From Micropterix aruncella (Eukaryota > Arthropoda > Insecta > Lepidoptera > Micropterigidae): a DNA stretch of 64,000 bases. The stretch is from NCBI GenBank assembly GCA_944548615.1, contig OX155980.1, positions 42,813,601-42,877,600 of the forward strand, written 5' to 3'. Positions 31,396 to 43,711 of this stretch are shown here, in pieces. Numbering within the stretch: the first letter of the stretch is position 1; every line of letters begins with the position of its first letter. The notes beneath the pieces are model-generated. The model was not told the origin of the DNA, made no database searches, and worked only from the letters and a program-made list of their open reading frames with translations. The translations under genes were made by a program, and so were the position numbers.

Positions 31396-32320
31396 ATTCG
31401 GGGGAAAAAAAATATTTTTCCTTCTACAGTCTGTTTTTGCGATCTAACCCGGCATGCAATGATCGTGCATAGACCGCGCTAGCATGAAGCGATTGATACG
31501 CTTCTCCACGACGAATCAGTGTTGGCCGAGAGCTCCACCAGGATGGCCGCGTAATTCGACGACGGAGCGGGCCGCAGTACGTATTATTTTTACTGTTTTA
31601 ATTATTTCTTTTTTACATTGTTTGTCATTAAACTGTTAGATTTAATAATTGACCATCTAAAATAAGTGTTTTGTATAAGGTCAACAGTAGGTACAGTGAG
31701 TTTTACGCACTCGTATGAATGTGTGCACGTTTGTGACGTTCAATATCGGGAGGTAGGCAGTAGATGAAACGATGATCTATGTCGAATTGTTGGTCGTTAT
31801 TGGATGACGAGAGGTGGTGAAGGAGGAGTATGTCGTAGACCCAGTTTATTTATTAGCTAAATTGCCTTTTTTTCCTGGTCCATCAACCAAGAAGGAGGGA
31901 ATGTATTGTTAACACGATATAAATCGAGATGAAGACGGCAATGTACATTTTGAGCACCCCTGAGATGATTAAGACCATTCCCAGAAGACTGTATATGTCT
32001 GTGTGGATTACTTCACGATTATGCCCAAACGCTTAATAATACGATTGAGCTGAAATTTGGAATGCAAGCATAATTAGGTGATGGCAGTAGTTGAAAAGAT
32101 TGTGGTACGCCTGACGTGTAGGATATTATCCAACCTATGTTTTTGCCTTTTTTTCACACTGGTTACTTTTGAACATGGAAAAACTTTGGTTTGGGTTGGA
32201 ATCCCAAATTCAAGTAAATTCTAAGCCAGTTACGTCTTTTTCATTAGCAGGTAATAATTTGCCATTGTGTCGTTTATTATTGCTCGAATATTTCCATGCG
32301 TGCAATCAGTAAAAAGTTGA
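31396..32320. other. Unassigned sequence; includes a repeat shared with 45.2 kb
   Basis: From about 31950 to 32110 the sequence is related to 45220-45340 (shared CCCAAACGCTTAATAATACG-type block, GATTGAGCTGAAATTTG and TTGAAAAGATTGTGGT). It is therefore a degraded relative of the element that carries the 119-bp array. No gene was seen. Confidence 0.45.
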
Positions 32321-32459
32321 AAATTCGTGTTATGTTTTACCATGAGCCTTATGCCCTCTGACCTATTCGTTAACGCAGTTGTGTTCTCTCAAGAACTGCC
32401 AACAACGATGATGACGCTCGTGATTAAACAACCATGTCTAGTCATTCGCTCTATGCCAT

Positions 32460-32740
32460 TGCTTCCGTGTGACCACACAGCTAAGAGTTCCAAAGTTGCA
32501 GGAGTTGCGACTGGAAACTCTTCGTCACCCACCGTGCTTGCCAGACCTTGCTCCAAAAGACTTCCGTTTTTTCGGAATTCTGGCAACTTTTAAAGTGGGG
32601 GGGGGGATCAATTCCAAAGAGGTAGTGAAAACGCGTTCAAAGCATTCATAGATCTCTGTCCACGAGAGTTATACAGAAGTTGTTTTAGCCACACTATTGA
32701 AAATGGCAATACTGCATAATCAGTCGATTAATTAAATATA
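32460..32740 (+). pseudogene. mariner transposase C-terminal fragment
   Basis: Reads QLRVPKLQELRLETLRHPPC followed by LPDLAPKDFRFF. This is the mariner signature around the third catalytic Asp (HPPYSPDLAP-type), then GILATFK and a frame-broken tail. It is a decayed DD34D-type transposase remnant; no terminal inverted repeats were identified. The preceding ~140 bp probably belong to it but are frame-shifted. Confidence 0.7.
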
Positions 32741-32794
32741 TCTTTTTTCTCCAACATCTACGGAATAATATTTCCTTTATATATCGGCAACTTT

Positions 32795-32930
32795 ATTAGG
32801 CTGTGGGGTTCCCCAAGGTTCAATATTGGGCCCACTACTTCTCTATATTACCGAGGAAATGGAGACATTTATGAATCTGTGAATAATTTAACATGACATT
32901 CTTCTGGTTAACTTTAAAAGTTGGTTAATT
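32795..32930 (+). pseudogene. Short LINE RT remnant (GVPQGSILGP block)
   Basis: The plus strand reads CGVPQGSILGPLLLYI, a hallmark RT block of Jockey/CR1-type LINEs, followed by degraded sequence (GDIYESVNNLT). It is only about 130 bp, so subfamily is uncertain. Confidence 0.6.
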
Positions 32931-33880
32931 CAACATGCTATGTACTTACTCTTTACGAACTGTATGTTATTGACCCTTATTTTGACTGGGCAGAAAAAAA
33001 ATACGTATTGGTTCGAGGCATGATTTTTAAATAATTCCTAAAAGATTCTTGGAGGAATATCGGAAAATTTAAATTCTGTAATCTAAGATGGTTTTAGAAA
33101 TATCGAGCTCAAGCATACCTAAGAAGGAAATAAACAAAAAAGGTTTCTCACTTTCAAACACTTATGATCATTTAAATGCAGACTATGAGAGTTATAGTGT
33201 CGAGAAGTGTTTCTCAAGCTGTCACTGATTATTATTTTTGAAGGTACAATGAGACGAAAGCAGCAATTTTAACAATATTTTTAGGAGGGACAACTACGAA
33301 TCCTGTTATTTTCATTCATTAACCCCTCGAAAGCCAACGTTTACGCGGCGGCTGACGGCGAAAAAACGACACTGCGCCTTAGTATTTTTTGGTCGATTTT
33401 GTATATGAATACCAACAATACCGTTTTTTTATGATTTACCTAGTAAACTATCTTGTTAGTCATGTGTATTTTATACTTATATAGTATATACTTCGTCCAT
33501 AGTCGCTAATTTTATAAAACAATCGATCCTTTTCTCCCAAAAATTAAAAAAAAAATGTTTTGGACTTATTGGGTTGTTATTATATATTTATTATCTATTT
33601 ATACGTAAACCTGGATAAGTATTACACATTACTAAATAAAAATTATGTGAGGTTCATAACAAAAAAATATTTATAAAAACCACATGAAAACACAGCATAT
33701 TTTGGAATCAACCAGCTGCGCCGTGCAAACCTAGCTTGATTTCAAACAATTTTCATTCAGTCGGAAATAATCGAATGTAAGATATTCTTGCACAGATTGA
33801 TGTCAAATTTTATTATACTTACTATATAAAAAAATTGTTGTCAGAAAGAGCAAATAATCACGCCAAAACACAATGTCAAG
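32931..33880. other. AT-rich sequence, nothing recognised
   Basis: No coding or repeat family was identified. At about 33320 TTAACCCCTCGAAAGCC resembles the end of a piggyBac-type MITE next to TTAA, but no partner end was found. Confidence 0.4.
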
Positions 33881-33936
33881 AATGCGAGACAGCACGAACA
33901 TCGAATCATCAGGATCAAGACATCAAGACATCAAGG

Positions 33937-36066
33937 ATGCGAGACAGCACCAACGCCAAATCAATGTATGATGGCTCGACCTAGAGAATGCCTTTGGGTC
34001 AGTCCGACACAGTCTCCTCCACTTTGCACTCCGCTGGTACAACTTCCCACCAGTCGTGCGTGACATTGTAGCCTCCTACTACAACTGTCTGTCGTTCCAT
34101 GTTAAAACGCAAAAATGGACTACCCGCTCTATACCCTATTGAATTGGACTATTTCAGGGCTGTTTCTGGAAAGCCTGACCCAGTTTGACAGGAAGTGGGG
34201 CTACCGTTTTAAAACAGACGGCCAATACACCTCGTCGTGCCTCGCTTTTGCCGACGACCTAACTTTCATCACCAGAAGCCCCAAGCAGCTTTCCCTGCTA
34301 TTACAGAAAGTGGAGCTTTTCTGCGACTGGTCAGGCTGTATAAAAGTGAAGCCCTCCAAATGTTTTTGCCTTGGACTCGCCCGCATAGACACAAAATTTA
34401 CATCCTATGACCACAAATTGGTCTATAAGGGCTCTAATATCTCCCTTATAGACCCAAACAATCATTTCAAATTCCTCGGCAGAAAAATCACCCATCAGGG
34501 AAAAGACGTCTCGGGCGATCATGTTATAGAGCATTTCAAAAGTTGCCTGGCAAAAATAGATGCCTTGCTAATTTCTGGCCCTCGTAAGGCCTGGATCTAT
34601 GACAATTATATCTAACGTCACATTTGTCATGGCCCTTTCTTATTTACGATTTTACCAAAACCCAACTGTCCCGTCTAGATGCGCTGGTGACAGCTAGTTT
34701 AAAATCCTGGCTGTCCTTAGCCAAACCAGCTGATCCCTCGACTCTCTTCAGGTCCAAACAAAATTTTGGGCTAGCGCTAAAACTGCCCTCTCTGCTCTAC
34801 GCCAACTCCAGAATAACCAAAAATTCGATTCTGTGCAATTCCAAAGATCCGGCAATATCGAAGCACGTAATAAGTGGCCGTAGTGATTCAAATGATCTAC
34901 AAGCCCACGTAGACTTCCACAAAAAGTTCCTTACTGGAATCAGCCAGAATGGCACTGGTCTGGGGTATGGCAATACAACCACGAGCGACGTGGACTTGAA
35001 GAAGTCTCTTTTGCGGGGAGATTACGAAGGCCAATAGCAAGAGTATGGCTCATGCTATTGGCCTTCAATGCCAGAATGATTGGACAACAATTGGGGACTT
35101 TTGCATTCCGCCTCCAATGCACTGGAAGGTAATGCTCTATGATTGGACGCCAGAGATGCTGAAATTTTAGTTGAATGCCTTTCAGCATACACTTCCAGAC
35201 CCCAGTAACCTCGCTCGTTGGAGCTTTGCCGAGGATAGTTCTTGTCCCCTCTGCAGCAATACCCCTTGCACAGCTAGACACATTCTAGCTGGCTGCAAGG
35301 TGGCCTTAGATCAAGGACGGTACACTTACCGCCATGACAAAGTTCTCGCTGTTATTCGCGAGGTAATTAGTCTCTCAGTGGCTCGTGCCAACAAGGGTTT
35401 GACAGTATCCTCCAAACCCCCAATACAGTTTGTGCGGGATGGCTCTAAAGGCAAAAAACATTTAACTACAAAACCTTTCTCAATAATTGAGAAAGCTACA
35501 GATTGGATTCTGGAGGTTGATTCGGTCTCTAAGCAGTATAAATTCCCTGAAAGTCTCGGATGCACAGCCCTTCGTCCAGATATAACTCTTTACTCTCTAT
35601 CTCGGAAGGTGGCTCTTATTGTAGAATTAACTGTTCCATGGGAATCAAATATCCCAAAAGACCACGAGTACAAATTAAATAAATACCATGATCTTGCAAA
35701 TGCCGTAACCCGGAACGGCTACACTGTTCACCTTCACGTGGAAGTTGGCGCTCGTGGCCTGCCAGCTAAATCTCTACTTCACCTCTTTAAAGATCTTGGC
35801 CTTTCCAGAAAAATAATCAACTCTTTCTTAGAAAAATTATCTAAAACTGCGATTTGCGCATCTCAAATTCTATGGCTTCGAAGGGGGAGTGAATGGGTGG
35901 TAAGGTGAACGCTCACATGTGGCAAGACAGCTGTCCTAAACCTACCACAGCCGGTTCGTAAGTCCGGAATCCACTGCTCACCCCCCAGAAGTGTAAAAAA
36001 AATAGTAATATGATGGGCCCGACTCCGGTCGGTGAATTCCATGGCAGCTCCGTTTGTATTTATTGT
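33937..36066 (+). mobile_element. REL retrotransposon, copy H (5'-truncated, RT-active-site intact)
   Basis: Covers the RT from the DLENAFGSVRH block to the family 3' end (GGCAGCTCCGTTTGTATTTA). The RT motif reads FADDLTF and the endonuclease has CPLC...H...C and RPD...E. The uninterrupted X site is at about 34664 (CAACTGTCCCGTCTAGATGC). Damage: a 38-bp deletion in the GLFQGCC region near 34164, a shift near 34615, another near 35037 and a stop near 35170. Frames 34115-34615, 34624-35037 and 35171-35908 are consecutive parts of one protein. The 5' junction has a partial local duplication (GCGAGACAGCACSAAC at 33885 and 33940). Confidence 0.88.
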
Positions 36067-36490
36067 TAGGTGATAAAAAACAACATTATCGCCGCTTTCG
36101 TTTCAATATCGTTTCCTCGGCGTACACTTCACCCAAACCATTACTAAATAAACGTATAGAAACTACATAAAATTACCTTTCTAATAATATCAACTCATAG
36201 CTTTCATTTGGATTTGATACATAAATAAAATAGATATATCTTCACTAATGTCTCTAAATAAACAGCTCCCAAATTTCACAGACAGGCTCAGAATGGCTCA
36301 GAATGAAACACGGACACGGAACACGGAACACTATTCAATTAATAAATTCCATGAATTATTTTGGTACGGTTAAATGAAAATTACCAATTATTTTAATGTT
36401 CATACAACCCTAAATCACTAATTACGCACTTTTCTATGTTATAGGAGCCATTCTCTCAGATAAGACCATTCTCTTTCTGTTTGCGGAAGG
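36067..36490. other. Sequence between REL copy H and piggyBac remnant
   Basis: AT-rich; probably contains the 5' non-coding part of the piggyBac element. No terminal inverted repeat could be assigned with confidence. Confidence 0.35.
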
Positions 36491-36828
36491 AAACGATTTG
36501 GAAGTGAAAGGTTTCTCGGATGGTGAAGAAGATGTACTGCCTAGGGACGCGTTGGATGACATTTTGGAAGAAGAAGTGGACGAAATTCTGGAACAAGAAG
36601 AAGGGGCATCAATGAGCTTCCAAGCTATAGATGCATCGTCAAAGAAGAAAGAAGGGAAAAAGAAGACACGAGGTAAGAAGAAGCCTAGGAGAAAGATTTG
36701 GAAACAAAGTACTTATCGGGATAAGCCCCATGAATTCCCTGAGCTTCCTCCACAACCAGTACGCTTACCAATAGAGTATTTCAATGATTTCCTGAATGAC
36801 AAGTTCTTCGAGCTAGCTGCCGATTGAT

Positions 36829-37004
36829 ATCAATTCTGTCGATCGAAAGTAATAACAAGACACACACTTACAGACATGTTACACGCACACATACATATAA
36901 CACATCATAGTAGGGTTGGTTGTAAGAGATTGTCATATGACAATAAACCCGCCCATTGTGACATTTTTACAATAAAGAGTATAAACAAACAAACATTGTT
37001 CTAG
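36829..37004 (+). mobile_element. Short retroelement-like insertion in the piggyBac gene
   Basis: About 175 bp separates codons of FFELAAD from those of NYYMRKTG and has no transposase similarity. It ends with AATAAA at about 36971 and an AAAC-repeat tail (ATAAACAAACAAAC), and is bracketed by ATTG on both sides. This fits a 5'-truncated retroelement or SINE 3' end. Family unknown. Confidence 0.55.
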
Positions 37005-37283
37005 TAACTATTATATGCGAAAAACTGGGTATCAGCTCAATACTAACGCAAAAGAGATGCGTACCCTGGTCGCTATTCATATCATTATGGGTTGTATTCA
37101 GTATCCTCATCTCTGCATGTACTGGCGTACTCGAATGAAGTTGCTCATGATCACTGAACACATGAGTCGCGATCGCTTCCTTCAACTTCGTAGCGCTTTA
37201 CATGTCGTACCAACAGACGCTCAACCCAATGATTCTCCCAAAAATCCACTTTGGAAGGTGCAGCCTGTTATTGATATGGTTAA

Positions 37284-37608
37284 CCCGTCGAGCCTCAGAG
37301 AGACTGATCGGACTCAAATGTAAAAGCACAGTTGCGCCTCGTTGGGACCGATCGGACTCAGACTAACGGTGTAAATCCAATTTTTCGTAAAATTTGATTG
37401 TGAATAAAAAAATATATTTAATGTTTTCAAAAATTAAGTTCTAGTATTCTAATATCAAATTTCATCGGGAACAAAACAACTTTTTATTTTAATTATCGCA
37501 ACAACGGTTTGGGAGAAATTAATATTTTGGTCGGCCCCCATAATAAATCTCATAATTATACATAGTCTTTCAAAGACATGCGGTCGTGAAATCTCGCAGC
37601 TCGGGGGG
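37284..37608. mobile_element. piggyBac-type MITE (TTAA target) inside the piggyBac gene
   Basis: A 325-bp non-coding insertion flanked by TTAA (37280-37283 and 37609-37612). It starts CCCGTCGAGC and ends GCTCGGGGGG, imperfect inverted ends beginning with CCC as in piggyBac-type elements. The transposase reading frame that stops within the MITE (VIDMV) resumes just after the second TTAA with the expected continuation toward YYSIDEQMI. Removal of one TTAA plus the MITE would therefore restore colinearity, showing it is a clean later insertion. Confidence 0.8.
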
Positions 37609-38484
37609 TTAAAGCAGCCTGTAACGCACTTGAAAGGACGTCCGGGTATTATTCCATCGACGAGCAAATGATCTGAGTCTGCGTCAGGTGGTGAAAAATA
37701 AACCTCGGCCTGTAGGGTTAAAGAACTTCGTTGCTACTACCAGCGAAAGCCTCATGATAGATTTTGATATATACTTGGGAACTAAAACGGCGTTCTCAAA
37801 AAAATCATTGGGTCTAGGAGCATCCGTCATACTTCATCTTTCGAAATCTATTCCACCCGGAAGCTGCTTGTATTTTGATCGATTCTTTTCAACGATTCAT
37901 TAGATGGAGGAGCTGTCGAAGTTGAACCTTCACGGTACTGCCATTATCATGTTCAACCGTATCGACACACGATGATATTTAAGAACTATAAGGTAATAAC
38001 ACGATGAGAATCACACCTGGTCAAATGGAAAGATAATAAGTCAGTCGTTATGAGGTCAAACTGTACTGGAGCAGACACTACTCAGTTGATTCAAAGATGG
38101 GACAAGAAACAGAAAGGATATGTTAGCATCACTGCTCCAAACTCATAAGCAATTACAACCAGCACATGGGTGAGGTGAATGTGTTAGATCAGGTGATGGA
38201 GTACTACCACACATACATCAAGACCAAAAAGTGGACATTAAAAGTCCTCATTCATTTCATTGGCCTGTCTATCGTAAATGCCTGGAGACTGTACCGAAAT
38301 CACTGCCTTAGCAATAAAATTCCTAAAAATAAGATGATGGATCTACTGGCATTCCGCCTAGATATTGCTGAAACTCTCCTAGCCACACCCGGTAAAGGAA
38401 GACTAGATTATTCTTCTGATGACGAAAACGAGGAGATCCCCTCTAAAAAGTACAAATGTGCAAACGCTCCATCACAAGGCCTCC

Positions 38485-39645
38485 TGGTCTATCTCGGGCC
38501 GATACAACAGGATAGCATATCACCTTTCCAAAAGGAAGCCAATACCAGAATGGCACATACGAAGTACGGAGACAAGGAGAATTTTTCGCATATGGGGAAA
38601 CCCCCGAAGTCGACCTATTCGCATCCAAAGCTTCATGTGTCCTTCACCCCTGCGTGACGAAAGACTGCAGAGACTCTGCGGCACTCTTCATAAACGCCTT
38701 CAGTCGCCCTTGGCACTTCCATCTGGCCTGAGTGTTTCCACCTCTAAACCTCATTCCTCATGTTCTGGCCCTCCTTAACAAGGCAATGGACACATACCTC
38801 ATAGTCGCCCTTGAATGGTAGAAAGCCTTCTGGCTCCCGGATCTGCGGGAACGAGCCCAAGAGTCTCCAATAAAGATCAGAGATTTGGGGAAAACACTAG
38901 TTGATTTGACCACCGGACTCCCCCCTGACCTGAAAGACCTCGAACTCTCAGTGTGGGGAGTTGCAGGTAGAGCGATAGAATAGCGGACTAGACGAGTCAG
39001 GAGAAGGATATATAAAGCTCAAAAGCGACATATAAAGCATCCTGGAAGATATGGTCCGCATGGGCAAGAGAGAAGGCATACCCGAAAAAGACCCCACAGG
39101 CGGAGACGTAGCAAGATTTCTGTGCTATCTATATAAGGCTAGGGGCCTGGCCTATAGAACCAACCTGGTCTAGAAATCCACACTGTTGACATTCTGCAGG
39201 CTCAACTTCTCATCGGACTTACTGGTGAGGAGAACCCTAAAAGCCATAGCCCTATCGAGACCGCCTGGCCAACAATTCCCGACTTGGAATCCTGCAACAC
39301 TGGTGAACTGGCTAGAACATAACGCAGTCAATCTGGAAAGCCTATACGATGTGTCGAGAAGGACGGCTGTCCTGTTACTACTAGCCTCGGGAAGAAGAAT
39401 GCACGACCTTACCCTCCTGAATATATCCCGAGAAGGCTTTATCGACAAGGGCTCATATATCATCTTCGCCAGAGTACGGATCCAAGACGGACTCAGACAG
39501 ACACAGACAATCTGGCTGGAGACTAGTAGATGGACTAAACTAAAACATAAACCCTTTTCTACTGAACAGGAAAACAAGGCAGAAAAAGACAAGGCACTCT
39601 CAAGGCTCCTGGACATAGTCAAGAACATAATAAGAATTTTATTTT
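38485..39645 (+). pseudogene. DIRS-type RNase H end and tyrosine recombinase region
   Basis: The start reads GRYNRIAYHLSKRKPIPEWH followed, after a frame change, by a DLFAS-type block (STYSHPKL in one frame, SKASCV in another) and NAFSRPWHFHL and PPLNLIPHVLALLNKAMDTY. This is the RNase H to linker region of DIRS elements. From about 39020 comes the recombinase: SWKIWSAWAREKAYP, RTLKAIALSRPPGQQFPTW and LLLLASGRRMHDLTLLNIS, which includes the first catalytic Arg. The C-terminal His/Arg/Tyr box is not present before similarity ends at about 39645. It probably belongs with the RT fragment at 30600-31395. Confidence 0.7.
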
Positions 39646-40480
39646 GAGCTAAAACTCTTATATTTGTGAGAATTATAATTTACCACCGGTTTTTATTATC
39701 GATTATGTTGTATACACAGTATACCAGACAATAGCTTCTCTTAGAACAAAATTGAAATCAAAGCGAATACGTCACGAGTCGTAAGGGCTGGATATGGTAG
39801 CCAGATGTTTCGCTACTCGGCCTACGCAGATATACGAACACTTGAAAAGGTCGGCAGCCTTTACCTGCCCGTAATGCGTACCGTTCGCGTTCGTCGTGAC
39901 GAACCCCTCTGCCCACTATCCCTCGCATCCTCTTCCCGCATTGCCTTGTAGCTCGAGAGTAAAGCTACTGGGTAGTATACTGTGTTGTATATAATGAATT
40001 GTTATAATCCATAGGTCGGATTACAATGAGTTGTTATAAAAAATAATGACAAAATAATGCTCACATCCGAAAGGCAGTGGGTATCGAAAACGTAATTGAA
40101 ATGATTTCAAAGCTTTTCAGTGTCTCCCAATTTGCAGAGACCTTTTCCTTTTTTGGTAGGGCATGTTTTTGTTGGCCATTCCTTTATCCGTGAAAACACA
40201 CCAAAATAACACAAATTAAGCAACAACGACGAAACAAAACGACGACACAAAAATGGACAACTAGCACTGCGCGTTGTACAGCCGTAAAATAGCTGGTTAC
40301 ATCGCGGCTTTTCGTGGCATTTTTTTTGTGGGGCTTTTCTAAGGTTTTTATGAGCCTTGTAACACTGCGACCGTTGCTGATCTATTGTGTTCGCCACCTA
40401 CTATAGTTCTGCGCTAAGCCTCGTTTAATTTAAGAACCGCAACAGGCTTTTGTTTTACCTCCTCAGGTTGGAGGTAATGA
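39646..40480. other. No recognised feature
   Basis: Mixed AT-rich sequence between the DIRS fragment and a LINE remnant. ORFs on the minus strand (about 40107-40397) have no recognisable domains. Confidence 0.4.
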
Positions 40481-40488
40481 CCACCCAA

Positions 40489-40735
40489 GTGGGTGTATCT
40501 TTTAAGCATCAGCGGGCCATACTCGCACATGAGGTGCAGGGAGTTTCCTATGCCCCTTAGCAGATCTGCACATTTTCGTGTCTTGGAGCTTGAGGTTGTA
40601 CATGTGTTTGTTCAGGCCACATTGCCCCGTGAGCACCCTCACCAGTATGAGTAGATTGCTCCTATTTAGCGATAAGGCCTCACGGGCAGTCTTACGGTCA
40701 TGAGCCTTAATTAGCGGGTGCATACCAAAATCTTC
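40489..40735 (-). mobile_element. LINE with RNase H (R1/LOA/I-like): C-terminal part
   Basis: The minus strand reads AREALSLNRSNLLILVRVLT, then GQCGLNKHMYNLKLQDTKMC. This is the region after RNase H in I/R1/LOA-type LINEs, where a Cys-rich finger usually follows. It ends abruptly at 40735, where REL copy I starts. The complementary N-terminal part of the same protein is at 43712-44335, on the other side of that insertion. Confidence 0.65.
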
Positions 40736-43711
40736 TTAAATACTTCACGGGTGTTTACCCAAAATCTACCCGTGTCAACCCGGTTCACAGAGAAGACGCA
40801 TTTAAGGCAAAGCTCCGTAGGCAAAAGCGGCTACTTCATCGCCAGTTACGTGAAGCCAAGAAAGCCGAGGATAAAGTCCTCTGCCACAACTTTTTGCGCG
40901 CGTACCGCTCTGCACTAAAACTCATACAGAGCATAGCAACGCAAAACAACAAGCGCAAGGCAGCATTTCTCAAATCCAAAGAGGAAGCCCGTTTGACAAA
41001 AACCGTTTTAACTACAGCAAAAAGGTTTTGTCTGCCGCCTAGGGCAAAATCCAAATCCCGGAAGAAATGTCCACAGAATACTTTTCGACCACGTATGAGG
41101 ATCCAATGCGGCTCCATACATACAGCCCTCCACCGGGCATTACACCTCCGCACCTGCCTACGGTAGCTTTTGCCTCTCAACCTCCATCTCTAGATGAAAT
41201 TCTTAATCAAGTAAAGAGGAAGCCGTCGGGCTCTACTCCGGGTCCCGATGGTATTCCCTATTTAGTATACAAAAAGTGCCCCTGCCTTCTGCAATATTTT
41301 GGATTTATCTTCGGAAATATATGGAATGGAATTTTGGCCGAGCGACAGTCATCTTAATTTCAAAGTCCCAGTTTGCACCGGACCAAAGGACGCTCGGCCC
41401 ATTGCTCTGACAGATACTGTGGCCAAAATCTCGTTTAGCATAGTCCATACGAGGATGAGCGAATTCATGCACCGGAATGAGTACCTTGGAGTATCAGTGC
41501 AAAAAAGCTTCATGCGAGGCGTCTCGGGCTGCCTCGAGCACAATTCTTTCCTGGCTGCTGCCATTAAGGATGCGAGACAGCACGAACGCCAAATCAATGT
41601 ATGCTGGCTCGACCTAGAGAATGCCTTTGGGTCAGTCCGACACAGTCTCCTCCACTTTGCACTCCGCTGGTACAACTTTCCACCTGTGTTGCGTGACATT
41701 GCAGCCTCCTACTACAACTGTCTGACGGTCCATGTCAAAATGCAAGAATGGACTACCCGCTCGATACCATATTCAATGGGACTATTTCAGGGCTGTTGCC
41801 TCTCTCCAACGATTTTTAATATACTGCTGGAAAGCCTGACCTAGTTTGACAGGAAGTGGGGCTACCGTTTTAAAACATACGCCCAATACACCTTGTCGAG
41901 CCTCGCTTTTGCCCACGACCTAACTTCCATCACCAGGAGCCCAAAGTAGCTTTCCTTGCTATTACAGAAAGTGGAGCTGTTCTGTGGCTGTATAAAAGTG
42001 AAGCCCTCCAAATGTTTTTGCCTTTGACTCGCTCGCATAGACTTAAAATGTACATCCTATGACCCCAAATTGGTCTTTAAGGGCTCTAATATCTCAGTTA
42101 TAGACCCAAATAATCATTTCAAATTCCTCGGCAGGAAACTCACCCATCAGGGAAAAGACGTCTCTGGTGATCATGTTATAGAGCATTTCAAAAGTGCCTG
42201 GCAAAAATAGATGCCTTGCTAATTTCTGACCCTCGTAAGGCTTGGATCTATGACAATTATCTAGCGTCACATTTGTCATGGCCCTTTCTTATTTACGATT
42301 TTACCAAAACCCAACTGTCCCATCTGGATGCGCTGGTGACAGCTTATTTAAAATCCTGGTTGTCCTTAGCCAAACCAGCTGACCCCTCGACTCTCTTTAT
42401 GTCCAAAACAAAATTTTGGGCTAGCGCTAAAACTGCCCTCTCTGCTCTACGCCAACTCCAGAATAACCAAAAATTCGATTCTGTGCAATTGCAAAGATCC
42501 AGCAATATCGAAGCACGTAATAAGTGGCCGTAGTGATTCAAATGATCTACAAGCCCCCGTAGACTTAAACAAAAAGTTCCTTACTGGAATCAGCCAGAAT
42601 GGCACTGGCCTAGGGTATGGCAGTACAACCATGAGCGATGTGGACTTGAAGAAGTCTCTCTTGTGGAGAGATTACGACAGCAACAGTATGGCTCATGCTA
42701 TTGGCCTTCCATGCCAGATTGATTAGACAACAATTGGGGACTTTTGCATTCCGCCTCCAATGCACTGGAAGGTAATGCTCTATGACTAGACGCCAGAGAT
42801 GCTGAAATTTTATTTGAATGCCTTTCAGCATACACTTCCAGACCCCAGTAACCTCGCTCGTTGGAGCTATGCTGAGGATAGTTCATGTCCCCTTTGTAGC
42901 AATACCCTTGCACAGCTAGACATATTCTAGCTGGTTGCAAGGTGGCCTTAGATCAAGGACGGTACACTTACCGCCATGACAAAGTTCTCGTTATTATTCG
43001 CGAGGTACTTAGCCTCTCAGTGGCTCGTGCCAACAAGGGTTTGATAGTATCCTCCAAACCCCCATCACAGTTTGTGCAGGATGGCTCTAAAGGCAAAAAA
43101 CATTTAACTACAACACGTTTCTCAATAATTGAGAAAGCTTCAGATTGGATTTTTGAGGTCGATTCGGTCTCTAAGCAGTATAAATTCTCTGAAAGTCTCG
43201 GATGCACAGCCCTCCGTCCAGATATAACTCTTTACTCTCTATCTCGGAAGGTGGCCCTTACCATAGAATTAACTGTTCTATGGGAATCAAATATCCCAAA
43301 AGACCACGAGTACAAATTAAATAAATACCATGATCTCGCAAATGCTTGCACCCGGAACGGCTTCACTGTTCACTTTTATGCGGTGGAAGTTGGCGCTCGT
43401 GGCCTGCCAGCTAAATCTCTGTTTCACCTCTTTAAAGATCTTGGTCTTTCCAGAAATATAATCAGCTCTTTCCTAGAAAAATTATCTAAAACAACGATTT
43501 GCGCATCTCAAATTCTATGGCTTCGAAGGGGGAGTGAATGGGTGGTAAGGTGTACGCTCACATATGGCAAGACAGTTGTCCTAAACCTACCACAACCGGT
43601 TGTTAGTCCGGAATCCACTGCTCACCCCCCAGAAGTATAAAAAATAGTATTATGATGGGCCCGACTCCGTTCGGTGAATTCCATGGCAGCTCCGTTTGTA
43701 TTTTATTTATT
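40736..43711 (+). mobile_element. REL retrotransposon, copy I (longest continuous copy)
   Basis: Extends from the Arg/Lys-rich region after the zinc finger (YFTGVYPKSTRVNPVHRE) through RT, linker, CCHC finger and endonuclease to the 3' end (GGCAGCTCCGTTTGTATTTT, about 43685-43704). The zinc finger itself is missing, so it is 5'-truncated. RT blocks are in 41067-41844; the catalytic motif reads FAHDLTS, not FADDLTF. The X target site is empty (CAACTGTCCCATCTGGATGC, about 42311-42330). Many stops and shifts occur. The endonuclease frame 42942-43640 is open and keeps RPD and VPW/VLW-type sequence (ELTVLWESN). Confidence 0.88.

Larger units (their letters stand above)
36498..38480 (+). pseudogene. 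piggyBac-type transposase, broken by two insertions
   Basis: The piggyBac transposase catalyses TTAA-specific cut-and-paste transposition. In order: an acidic N-terminus and basic stretch (36498-36720); PIEYFNDFLNDKFFELAAD (to 36825); NYYMRKTGYQLNTNAKEMRT and GCIQYPHLCMYWRTRM (from 37005); MSRDRFLQLRSALHVV; LWKVQPVIDMV (37270); GYYSIDEQMI (about 37650); KPRPVGLKNFVATTSES (37690), SCLYFDRFFS (37880) and a C-terminal VNVLDQVMEYYHTYIKTKKW (38175). A short insertion (36829-37004) and a MITE (37284-37608) interrupt it, with frameshifts after 37660 and 37905. The catalytic Asp regions are recognisable, but the gene is dead. It runs directly into DIRS sequence near 38485. Confidence 0.85.
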
